A DNA stretch of 64,000 bases from Urechis unicinctus (taxonomy: Eukaryota; Annelida; Polychaeta; Xenopneusta; Urechidae): the NCBI GenBank assembly GCA_034190875.2, contig CM067351.1:6779851-6843850 (forward strand). Direction: 5' to 3'. The number at the start of each line of letters is the position of its first letter. Within the stretch, counting starts at the first letter, position 1. A program made the translations under genes and the position numbers. The notes under the pieces are model-generated. The model searched no databases, had not been told where the DNA came from, and worked only from the letters and a program-made list of their open reading frames with translations. This document shows positions 39,050 through 45,890 of the stretch, piece after piece.

Positions 39050-39262
39050 ATGACGAGTACTTACGGACGCAAACTAAACCCACACCGCCGGATACGCGAA
39101 CCCCTTGGGGTAAAGGGCGTGCGACAATCTGTAGTCGTTACAAACAATCCAAGCACTATTGATCAGAACCAACAACTGCTGGTTCGCTTCCCCAATCTTT
39201 CCGGCACGTTCAGGTTGATGTTCCACAGTGTATCTCTTTTATTGTATACAAGCTTCCTGTGA
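39050..39262 (+). pseudogene. Capsid gene N-terminal stub, left arm
   Basis: The first 49 or so codons match the capsid gene of the right arm (MTSTYGRK to VRFPN), with one K/Q change. At 39198 the reading runs into the loop, which is antisense capsid sequence, and ends after 21 unrelated codons. It is a direct by-product of the palindrome centre. Confidence 0.85.
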
Positions 39263-40011
39263 CGAAGCACACGGTCATACAGAATCGAGAGTCGACCTGT
39301 GTACTGGGTGCGTATCATGCGGGCCAACTCTGTCTGGGTAACCATGTCATACTCCAGCGAGATGCCATCAATTTTGTAGCTTGCAGCGGTGTCGCCTGTT
39401 GCGTGAATCACGCGGTTGTAGTCGTTGAACGTGAGCTCGTATTCCAGTCTGTCATTAAGCGCGCTCTGGTAGAATGGCATGTGGCTCTCGAGGAGTTCAA
39501 AATCAAGCAGAACGTAGAACCTGTTACCATACACATTGGCTATGGCCTTGTCCTCTTCCTCGGTATCAACCTTGTCTCCTGCCCCCAGTCGTATCTTAGT
39601 TGCGTTTTTATCATCTGATGTGTCAATGCCCTGATATTGAAGGCCCTGTCTCTCCTGTGCTGTCCGCTACAAGTCGTGGTAACAGTGGTACATATCGCTG
39701 TCATCAATAGACATGACCTCATTGCCAGAAATCTTGATTGTCAGTTTCTTAACCACGGCGCGGCCCAGGTTTTGCACAATGGTGCGGTTAACATCAGTCG
39801 AGGTCAGCGTGATTGTAAAGGCCAGCCGTGCTGTCCCTGGAACAATGACGTCTTCTGCACCTAGATTGGGGAAGCGAACCAGCAGTTGTTGGTTCTGATC
39901 AATAGTGCTTGGATTGTTTGTAACGACTACAGATTTTCGCACGCCCTTTACCCCAAGGGGTTCGCGTATCCGGCGGTGTGGGTTTAGTTTGCGTCCGTAA
40001 GTACTCGTCAT
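39163..40011 (-). pseudogene. Probable double jelly-roll major capsid protein, truncated
   Basis: The ATG at 40011 opens a minus-strand frame. A TAG at 39669-39667 interrupts it at codon 115, in a position where I infer a tryptophan codon, and the same frame then runs on to 39207. After that the palindrome junction adds 15 foreign residues and a stop at 39163. About 268 genuine codons are present. The composition is strand-rich with few lysine-rich stretches. Blocks such as NRFYVLLDFELLESHMPFY, RLEYELTFNDYNRVI and KLVYNKRDTLWNINLNVP are typical of the large capsid proteins of Polinton/adintovirus-like elements. The C-terminal third is missing because the fold-back point lies inside the gene. 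The capsid identification rests on my recognition of the family style, not on a structure comparison. Confidence 0.6.
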
Positions 40012-40051
40012 GTTGAATGTTTAATTACACTTATATCTTTAACACACAGAC
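40012..40051. promoter_or_regulatory. 40-bp divergent spacer, right arm
   Basis: Lies between the capsid start (-, 40011) and the coiled-coil gene start (+, 40052). It is the mirror of 39010-39049 and carries the same AT-rich blocks. Confidence 0.5.
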
Positions 40052-41358
40052 ATGGAGTTTGATAACCCAGCATTTGACGACCCAGAGGAGGAGGGGTGAT
40101 GGGAGAGGAATGACACTAACTTTGATGATGAGGAGACTCTCCCAGAGGCCACTCTCCCACCTGTTACAGAAGGGGACATTGGGATGGATCGGTCTATACC
40201 ACCGGAAGGCCGACTCGTTATAGGCGCTGTCAATGATTATTACGATGCATTAGCTGAAAAAGGCCACACACCCGCCCTCGGCCGCGATTATACAAAGTTT
40301 GAACTTGTTAGAGGACAGTTACGTTTGAAGGACTACCCTGACTTAAGTATTATAAATTATCGTACTAAAGCCCCGCTTTCACTTGGAACAATAGGTAAAA
40401 GTAGAGGGGGGGGGCTAAGGTTGTCCGTGATGGTTTGGGGTTCACTGAGTGGTCCTCACAAGTGGTGTCACAAAAGGAAGCAACAGCCCTCCAAGGCGTT
40501 GACCAAGCAGCTGCTAAAGCCACAGAGAAATTAGAAATGAGGGGCCCTGAAGCCGTGACAGAGCAAGGTGGTGTGGAAGAAACAAGCTTCATAGAGGACG
40601 TTCATAACACCATCCAAGACCTAGGTACACAAACAGACAACGAACTACCCCTCAGAGAGCTTATTGGGCTTGACAAGGCTATGCAGACCCAGAGGGGTGA
40701 GCTGGTCAACAACCTAGCTAAGATAACTGAGTTAGAAAGGGATATAAAACATCGGGAAGCTAAAATGGCAAGCCTGGAGGAGGAAGGGAGGGGTGATAGT
40801 CGAGCATGGAGATTCCAAGCAAATGAGCTTGCAGAGCTGCAGGACCTGCGGAGTGCCCGTATTGAGGCTGCCTCTGAAAACCGTAACCGTCTAAGGACCC
40901 AAAATAACCGCATCAGGGAAACGATCAACAGACTTCTTAACGAGGACACAACACTAGCTGAGCGTGTACGCGACCTGTTCCGGGAGCAGGGTATAACAAT
41001 CGCCTCCATACTCACTGCGATTGGATTGGCAATCTCGACCCTTGTAGTTGCTTTGACGGGCGGAGGGAGCACTAGTCCAACCCCGGCACAAACGCCGACA
41101 CCAGCTGATAAGCCCGGTTTAAAGGAATGGATTAAAAAACAGCTGAACTCCTTGGCAAACGTCCTGAAGGGCCTAGCCGGTAAGGCAGCAGCTGCCCTTC
41201 CAGGAATCATTGGATCCATCGTATCATGGCTGCTTACGTCAGCTGCAAAGGTGGCTGGTTGGATGGCAGAACATGTATGGGCCGCAGTTGTGGCGGTGGG
41301 GGGAGTTATCCTCCTGATACTCCATGACTTACTACGTAGCAAACCAAAGCACAGCTAA
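40052..41358 (+). pseudogene. Coiled-coil membrane protein, right-arm copy (stop and frameshift)
   Basis: Start ATG at 40052. TGA at 40097-40099 replaces a glycine codon seen in the left arm, and two extra G in the run 40406-40414 shift the frame. From 40435 onward it is open to the TAA at 41356-41358. The intact design is about 434 residues. It has an acidic N-terminus (PEEEG), a central block with GRDYTKFELVRGQLRLKDYP, and a long charged coiled coil (about residues 205-290). A hydrophobic segment follows (SILTAIGLAISTLVVAL), then a T/P-rich linker and an A/G-rich C-terminal part (AAALPGIIGSIVSWLL, WAAVVAVGGVILLIL) that could span or coat membrane. It is likely a virion or membrane-penetrating component; the role is inferred. 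Confidence 0.88.
41332..41358. other. Convergent stop-codon overlap around TACGTA
   Basis: The two convergent genes overlap by 27 bp. The minus-strand stop (41334-41332) falls in the 8-bp palindrome ctacgtag, and the plus-strand gene reads through it to 41358. The same arrangement is kept in copy 1 (25587-25613), where the plus-strand stop is lost, and in the left arm (37704-37730). Confidence 0.85.
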
Positions 41359-42645
41359 GCCTATAGCGATTCCGCCTATAATAAGAGCGGTTTTCTCATC
41401 CTCGTGCGCCCCACGCAGACCGGTCTCGGCCATAGGGGCGGGCTCTGGAGAGGAGAGTTCCATATCTGTATCTGGCGGAGGGTCAAAGCTTCCTCTATCT
41501 GGAACAACCGGAACCGCGTTGACATCAGTATTGCTGCCGATCTGCTGCTCCTCAGTTGCGATAGTAATCAGATTGTTGTACCCAGCAACGTCTCCAATGG
41601 CGAGGCTCATATCTGATTGAGCCATGTACAGGCCCGTTCCAAACACATAATCAACCTTTGAAGAGGCATGCTGGAGGACGTTCTGATACCGTCGGATAGA
41701 TGACGGAATATCCACTGGGGAGTTGATGGCATCCTCAACGTTGGCCTGAAATTGCTTTTGAGCATCAAAGGACGTTCCAACACCTAGTATCTCTGAGCGG
41801 GTCTGCGCCTGAGCACTAAGAATGGCCCATACATAGGTCCTGATGCTGTCGTTAATTCGCTCAACGCCGGTTTGTGTAAAACCCTCAGACGTGTCCAGTA
41901 TGAAGGTACTCCAGGCCTCGTCTGCTTCAGGTCCCTGTGCTAGATGTAAAACAGCACCCATTCTCTCATGAAAGGATTGTAGATTTTTCGCGTGAGCAAA
42001 ACCTGGCTTTGTATCCTTTTCCACCTCAAAGGCCATCCGTGTAGGGTCATAACGAACGTTTCGACCAGCAACCTTGACGACACTCCCGTAACCATATGCA
42101 TCATGTGCATATAAGATACCAAGACCACTATTAGCTACGGTTGCCTTCTGGCGCCAGTCTGTGTTTGGTTGAACACCAAAGTTAGTGCAGAGTCTCTCAT
42201 ATGCCCTCTTGTCATATGTATTGTTATAGGGGTCATAGGCATGATCCTGAGGTAGAGGCGCTTGCAGTTCTGCTAATAGGCGACGCACTGTGTAATAAAG
42301 GTGAAAGGTGTAGAGAGCTTTCACGAGTGGAATCCCAGCCTCGAGGTGATCGTGGGATGACACGCCGCAGCCGGCTGTTGCACACCACACTGCAAAGTTT
42401 AACTGGTTCTGCCAAAACTGCATTGGATTTGTCAACCAGTCTTTTACTACTTTGTCCGCTGTTACCGGCGGCACCTTATAGTTACTGAATAGATCAGGAA
42501 ACTTTGCTGTGAATGTACCACCATTGTGAACAACTTGAATTGTTTGTCGGGTTAGTTTATCTCCCACACCATATGAGGCTGGATACACCCCGCCCGCACC
42601 ATATGGGGTAGCTTTTCTATTGAAACTAAAGGCTTGTTTATTCAT
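41332..42645 (-). CDS. Intact 437-aa anchored structural-type protein
   Basis: The ATG at 42645-42643 is chosen because it is kept in copy 1 and lies 6 bp from the divergent partner's ATG. The N-terminus has YGAGGVYP and SYGVGD. The middle has conserved FAVWCATAGCGVSSHDHL, DWRQKA and NDSIRTYVWAIL. The C-terminal third has SKVDYVFGTGLYMAQS and ATEEQQIGSNT. An acidic/proline linker (about residues 385-415) leads to a hydrophobic tail anchor (ALIIGGIAIGLAVLWF) at the very end. There is no signal peptide. It is probably a virion or membrane-associated protein. I recognise the family only as a recurring uncharacterised protein of cnidarian virus-like elements. Uninterrupted, unlike its left-arm mirror. 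Confidence 0.85.
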   Translation of the reverse strand: MNKQAFSFNRKATPYGAGGVYPASYGVGDKLTRQTIQVVHNGGTFTAKFPDLFSNYKVPPVTADKVVKDWLTNPMQFWQNQLNFAVWCATAGCGVSSHDHLEAGIPLVKALYTFHLYYTVRRLLAELQAPLPQDHAYDPYNNTYDKRAYERLCTNFGVQPNTDWRQKATVANSGLGILYAHDAYGYGSVVKVAGRNVRYDPTRMAFEVEKDTKPGFAHAKNLQSFHERMGAVLHLAQGPEADEAWSTFILDTSEGFTQTGVERINDSIRTYVWAILSAQAQTRSEILGVGTSFDAQKQFQANVEDAINSPVDIPSSIRRYQNVLQHASSKVDYVFGTGLYMAQSDMSLAIGDVAGYNNLITIATEEQQIGSNTDVNAVPVVPDRGSFDPPPDTDMELSSPEPAPMAETGLRGAHEDEKTALIIGGIAIGLAVLWFAT

Positions 42646-42654
42646 AGTGCTATG
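42643..42654. promoter_or_regulatory. Divergent double start, 6-bp spacer (copy 2)
   Basis: CAT (42643-42645) and ATG (42652-42654) flank agtgct. The block is identical in copy 1 (26850-26861). Confidence 0.78.
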
Positions 42655-43341
42655 TATCACACTCTGTCTAATGTTCAAAGCGGCGACGCTGTGTCCCTGC
42701 AAAAACCTATTGACAACACTGCGGGCGATCTATGTGTTGGCCTAAGGTCAATCACGTATACTGTAGGCTGGTACAATCTAGAATCAGACGAGAGCATTGC
42801 ATGGCGGTCAAGGAATTCAGAAGAGAGAGGATATGCTGCATTAAAACCAGGCCTCTGGAGCTTAAGCCTTCTTCAGGAGCATATTACACCATTAGGTATC
42901 GGTTTGGCAGTTGATGCTGTAAATGGGGTTATTACCCTAACAGTTTCAGACAATGTGGGTGCGCACATAACAGGCGGAGTGTTAACAATGTTGGGTCTTG
43001 ACGGCCTCAGTGGGGGGTGGATACCTTCAGGTACTTACATAGGTGACCGGCCCATCAACTTTAGCATCTTTAACACAATTTATGTTCACCTCGATAAAGT
43101 CAGTACCAGTACACACAACATGCTAGATGGTGCGCCCACTACGCTTCTTGAAGTTGTTGGCTTAGAGGGTGGCTCTTTCGGTGATATTATAACCACGAAC
43201 TTCACTAATCCTGTATGTAAGCGTGTTACTAGCGGAACAGTGCATGAGTTAAAGGTTCAGTTACGCGATAATAAAGGAAGGCTATTAGATAACCACGACT
43301 TACCTGTTAGCGTTGTTCTTGAATTTACAAGATGTCAATAA
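42652..43341 (+). CDS. Intact 229-aa penton-like/minor capsid-type protein
   Basis: Starts at 42652 (MYHTL); an earlier GTG in frame at 42634 is less likely because the ATG is kept in copy 1. The N-terminus has GDLCVGLRSITYTVGWYN. A variable middle follows, then LTMLGLDGLSGG, SGTYIGDRPINFS and YVHLDKVS. The end is strand-rich, VQLRDNKGRLLDNHD then VVLEF. This D-x-x-G-x-x-LD..V.L pattern at the extreme C-terminus is typical of single-jelly-roll or penton-like proteins of Polinton-type viruses. No signal peptide or membrane segment. Its last 10 bp overlap the next gene. A structural role is likely; the penton assignment is inference. Confidence 0.8.
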   Translation: MYHTLSNVQSGDAVSLQKPIDNTAGDLCVGLRSITYTVGWYNLESDESIAWRSRNSEERGYAALKPGLWSLSLLQEHITPLGIGLAVDAVNGVITLTVSDNVGAHITGGVLTMLGLDGLSGGWIPSGTYIGDRPINFSIFNTIYVHLDKVSTSTHNMLDGAPTTLLEVVGLEGGSFGDIITTNFTNPVCKRVTSGTVHELKVQLRDNKGRLLDNHDLPVSVVLEFTRCQ

Positions 43342-43997
43342 AAACGAGTATTTATGGACCTAGGCAAAAACCGTCAAGCACTGTTCAGGGCGCCGACCTC
43401 TCGGAATATGCCACAAAGACCTATGTATCTATTGGTGACTCAAAAAAAATGGATAAAAGTGGCGGTACTATGACTGGAGACCTTGAAATGGGAGATAATA
43501 AAATCGTTGAGTTGGGAGACCCGATTTCACCAAAGGATGCTGTTCGTAAAAAGTATATTGATGCTTAATATAGACAGCAGAACAGGTACATGAGACGATA
43601 CGTAGATGAAAAGACGAAACCACTCATTACTATATGGGCAGAAGCAAGTGGTGCTCTTCGCAGGAGATATGAGTGATCGTTTGGCCATGGGGCTAGGGGT
43701 CGAGACTCACAAGACTCAAGCTGTGGATATACCACGTTATGTAATGGCAAGATCATTCGTATGGGTTTGTCTTCGGGTGTTGGTGCTGATACTGCTCCAA
43801 TAGCAGTCGTTCCTGTTATTAATGGAACAAACCAAGCGGCAGGAATAAGTAAGCCTGCTAACCAACGGGCTGTCGTAATAACTTTAGACCAGGCTTTACA
43901 TCTAGAAGAAGGCAACGTTATTAACTTTTATACAACCACACAAAACCGAGGGGCAACTTGGTCTGTAGCTTCACTCCTAATTGAACTTGATATATAG
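43332..43997 (+). pseudogene. Fibre-like protein with phage-tail-type repeat, two stops
   Basis: One frame of 222 codons from the overlapping ATG at 43332 to the TAG at 43995-43997, interrupted by TAA at 43566-43568 and TGA at 43674-43676. The first 78 residues hold MDKSGGTMTGDLEMGDNKI and DAVRKKYID (about residues 40-77). This is the M-x-G-x-L-x-M-x-x-N-K-I...D-A-V-x-K-x-Y-x-D pattern known from bacteriophage tail fibres. After the stops comes an IWAEASGALR..YE-stop-SFG block and a C-terminal domain with VVPVINGTNQ, KPANQRAVVITLD and SLLIELDI, which looks like a globular beta domain. Copy 1 keeps the tryptophan where copy 2 has TGA. Likely a trimeric attachment fibre; role inferred. Confidence 0.78.
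43337..43342 (+). promoter_or_regulatory. AATAAA hexamer across stop and start of overlapping genes
   Basis: AATAAA contains the stop codon (43339-43341) of the penton-like gene and lies five bases after the A of the next gene's ATG. The same arrangement is kept in copy 1 (27505-27510). It may be a real polyadenylation signal or a by-product of the overlap. Confidence 0.4.
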
Positions 43998-44018
43998 ACT
44001 TATGTATACAAAGACAGT

Positions 44019-44574
44019 ATGAAACAACAACCAACGACTGCACCGTTAAATCCAGAGCCTCCTCCATGTGATCTGGGGCACTCCTATCGGCTGAATGAGA
44101 TACCTTGAGAAAGAAATTGAAAAATATGGTGCTATGTACAAAAAATATAGGTGTGCAGTAAACTCAGTGGACGCTGTAGACACTGCTTTAGTTGCTGTGG
44201 GTATGTGTCTTGGCGCAAGTGGTGTAGGTGTAATGTCTACAGTAGTTGCCATTCCTATTGCCACAGTGTTGGGTGCTACTGGAGCCGCTTGTGGGCTACT
44301 TGTAATTGCTGGAAAATTCATCAGTAGGCGGCTGACCATTAAGTTAAAAAAGCATGACAAGATCCGCATTCTCGCTCAGAGCAAATTGAATACCATTGCT
44401 GACATTGTATCGGCGGCGCTTGAAGATGGGTATATCTCAGATGATGAGTTTAAGCTCGTTTCGGTCGAGATCATGAAATATTGTCAAATGAAAAGTGACA
44501 TTAAAGCAAAATGTTTGAAAGCGGCAGAATCGCCCCCTAGACCTGCTAAGGTATGTCCCGGACAGTCCATTTGA
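44019..44574 (+). pseudogene. Small membrane protein with SKLNT helix (one frameshift)
   Basis: The ATG at 44019 opens a proline-rich N-terminus (APLNPEPPP) for 29 codons to a TGA. A shift near 44100 leads into the frame 44095-44574. That part has a charged helix (LEKEIEKYGAMYKKYR), a hydrophobic A/G/V region of about 55 residues (VDTALVAVGMCLGASG, STVVAIPIATVLGATGA), a basic turn (SRRLTIKLKKHDKI), and a helix with ILAQSKLNTIADIVSAAL. Last comes a D/E-rich stretch with EF-hand-like spacing (EDGYISDDEFKL). No signal peptide. It recurs in the same place in copy 1, so it is an element gene. Probably membrane-active; role unknown. Confidence 0.75.
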
Positions 44575-44596
44575 AGTGTGGGGGTTGCTAGATATA

Positions 44597-45526
44597 ATGG
44601 AGGCGGCGATAAAATCTTTCTGCAACGATCATACTGGAGTCAAACAAAATACGGACCAGTGGGAGACCATGAGGAAGGGCTGCGTTGGAGGAAGTGACTA
44701 CTCCTCTATCATAGGGCAAAACTACTTCAGCAGCTATAGCAAGAAGCTGACAGAAAAAACTAGCAACGGGGGTGTTCGCTTTAGCGCACCCTGCCTCTGG
44801 GGTACGACTTTTGAGGAGGTTGCAATTGCGGTATTGGAGAAGGTGTACGACACCAAGGTCTACGCAAATAATATCTATATTGATGGCGGCGCGACGGCCT
44901 ACTCTCCGGATGGCTTTTGTGTGCTCCCAATCCGGCAGGCTGGAGTGGATGCTGTCTGTCTGGGGCATCCTGAGGAGGTTGTGCTGCTCGAGATAAAGTG
45001 CCCCTACACTCGGAGTCCTGGGAGGGTGATTCCGAATATGTATAAGCCTCAGGTTCTGTTGGGGTTGCACCACAGTCCGGTGGCGACCATCGGGGTGTTT
45101 GTCGACTGCGTTTTCAGGTTGTGCTCCTTTGAGGACCTGGGGAGAGCTGAGACGTATAACCAGGTGTATCACAAGGATCAGAAGAAGTATAAGGAGACGG
45201 TGGCTTGGGGGTGGGCGGGGGTGGAGGGGCTTGAAGACGGTGACTATAGTGCGAACGGGAGATTTAATAGTTGCCTGGGCTTGGAACAGGAGCATCACGG
45301 TCCTTGGTTGGGAAGACCGAGTGGGACCACAGAGAGGCCGACGGGGGCTTTCTACTGTTGGAAGCTCTTTACGATGAGATTGATAACCGCTCGTCCTGAT
45401 CCCGACTTTATCGAGAAGAACGACGCTAAGGTTGCCCAGTTTATACAGGACCTCAACCGCGTGAAAAATGGAACTTACAGCGACGGTCGCAGATATTTAT
45501 CACTCAATGACCTCTATGGTGACTAA
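44597..45526 (+). CDS. YqaJ/lambda-type exonuclease (viral recombinase), intact
   Basis: 309 residues from the ATG at 44597; an in-frame GTG at 44576 is less likely. This is the PD-(D/E)XK nuclease fold of the YqaJ/lambda exonuclease family. It chews one strand of double-stranded DNA ends to prepare single-strand annealing recombination. Visible motifs are QNTDQWETMRKGCVGGSD (residues 17-34), WGTTFEE with the first acidic residue (68-74), YSPDG with the metal-binding D (102-106), E-I-K in LLEIKCPY (130-137), and Q152 further on. All catalytic positions are present and length fits the family (about 250-350 aa). It follows the small membrane gene by 22 bp on the same strand. Copy 1 lacks it. 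It could serve replication or repair of the viral genome and, being intact, might still be functional. Confidence 0.92.
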   Translation: MEAAIKSFCNDHTGVKQNTDQWETMRKGCVGGSDYSSIIGQNYFSSYSKKLTEKTSNGGVRFSAPCLWGTTFEEVAIAVLEKVYDTKVYANNIYIDGGATAYSPDGFCVLPIRQAGVDAVCLGHPEEVVLLEIKCPYTRSPGRVIPNMYKPQVLLGLHHSPVATIGVFVDCVFRLCSFEDLGRAETYNQVYHKDQKKYKETVAWGWAGVEGLEDGDYSANGRFNSCLGLEQEHHGPWLGRPSGTTERPTGAFYCWKLFTMRLITARPDPDFIEKNDAKVAQFIQDLNRVKNGTYSDGRRYLSLNDLYGD

Positions 45527-45586
45527 CTACTGGTGTGGGCCTATACCATAGGGGCTGGAAGGGCTGGGCTCATATGGTGGGGGGAG

Positions 45587-45704
45587 GTGCGAGCGGTTCG
45601 CTGGCTCATGTGAGTCACCCTGTATATGTGTGTTTTCTGGGTTGCACCATATGAGATAGGTGTGTCATAATCATATGAGACTGGTGTGCCAATACCGCTC
45701 GCAC
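45587..45704. repeat. 11-bp inverted repeat flanking the first 101-bp unit
   Basis: gtgcgagcggt (45587-45597) is the exact reverse complement of accgctcgcac (45694-45704). The pair brackets the first unit of the 101-bp tandem repeat, downstream of the exonuclease stop. Confidence 0.8.
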
Positions 45705-45799
45705 ATGTGAGTCAGCCTGTGTGTGTGTGTGTGTTTTCTGGGTTGCACCATATGAGATAGGTGTGTCATAATCATATGAGACTGGTGTTCCAGAACCGC
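45605..45799. repeat. 101-bp tandem repeat, two units
   Basis: The block gttttctgggttgcaccata recurs at 45632 and 45733, giving a period of 101 bp. The units share catgtgagtca, agataggtgtgtcataatca and gagactggtgt blocks. A (GT)n run differs in length between units. The unit length is not a multiple of three, so the minus-strand frame across it is shifted. Confidence 0.9.
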
Positions 45800-45890
45800 T
45801 ACCCTCTATACTACTGAAGTTATAGCGTCGTTCGTCCGACGTGAATGGTCGTATCGTGAATTTGTCTGCGCTCGAGGGAAGCCTATTCAA
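45750..45890 (-). pseudogene. Possible N-terminal fragment of a further element gene
   Basis: A minus-strand frame reads NRLPSSADKF..RPFTSDERRYN, a coding-looking start, and then runs into the tandem repeat (SYDYDTPISYGATQ). The preceding ATG (about 45904) gives only five codons before a stop, so it is frameshifted. It would be convergent with the exonuclease gene. No family recognised. Confidence 0.35.

Larger units (their letters stand above)
36501..39198 (+). repeat. Palindrome, left arm
   Basis: Reverse complement of 39863-42615. Compared with the right arm it lacks 52 bp (after 36645) and 3 bp (near 36508), has one extra A near 36558, one extra T at about 38415, and two fewer bases in a G/C run (seven C at 38649-38655). 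There are also scattered substitutions. These five indels fully account for the 55-bp length difference between arms (2698 and 2753 bp). Confidence 0.93.
39863..42615 (-). repeat. Palindrome, right arm
   Basis: Partner of 36501-39198. The inner breakpoints are at 39198/39199 and 39862/39863, leaving a 664-bp unpaired loop made of the middle of the capsid gene. On the outer side the right arm continues into the rest of the element, while the left arm runs into the gap. Confidence 0.93.
36501..45890. mobile_element. Endogenous DNA-virus-like element, copy 2 (younger, palindromic)
   Basis: About 9.4 kb of tightly packed viral-type genes, G/C-richer than the AT-rich host. The right half (39863-45890) gives the gene order. 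From the centre outwards it is capsid (-), coiled-coil membrane protein (+), anchored protein (-), penton-like protein (+), fibre-like protein (+), small membrane protein (+) and YqaJ exonuclease (+). The left half repeats the first three in mirror image and stops at a gap. Three genes are uninterrupted on the right side, which points to a recent insertion. No polymerase, packaging ATPase, protease or integrase is seen in this copy; they may lie in the gap or have been lost. Polinton/adintovirus-like affiliation is inferred from gene style and from the polymerase of copy 1. Confidence 0.85.

Noticed and set aside
40602..41342. 246-codon minus-strand frame opposite the coiled-coil gene
   Set aside because: It is antisense to a gene supported by three copies, has a Ser/Arg-rich shadow composition, and is open only because of the codon use of the real frame.
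44588..45298. 236-codon minus-strand frame opposite the exonuclease
   Set aside because: Shadow of the YqaJ gene, which has clear catalytic motifs on the other strand.
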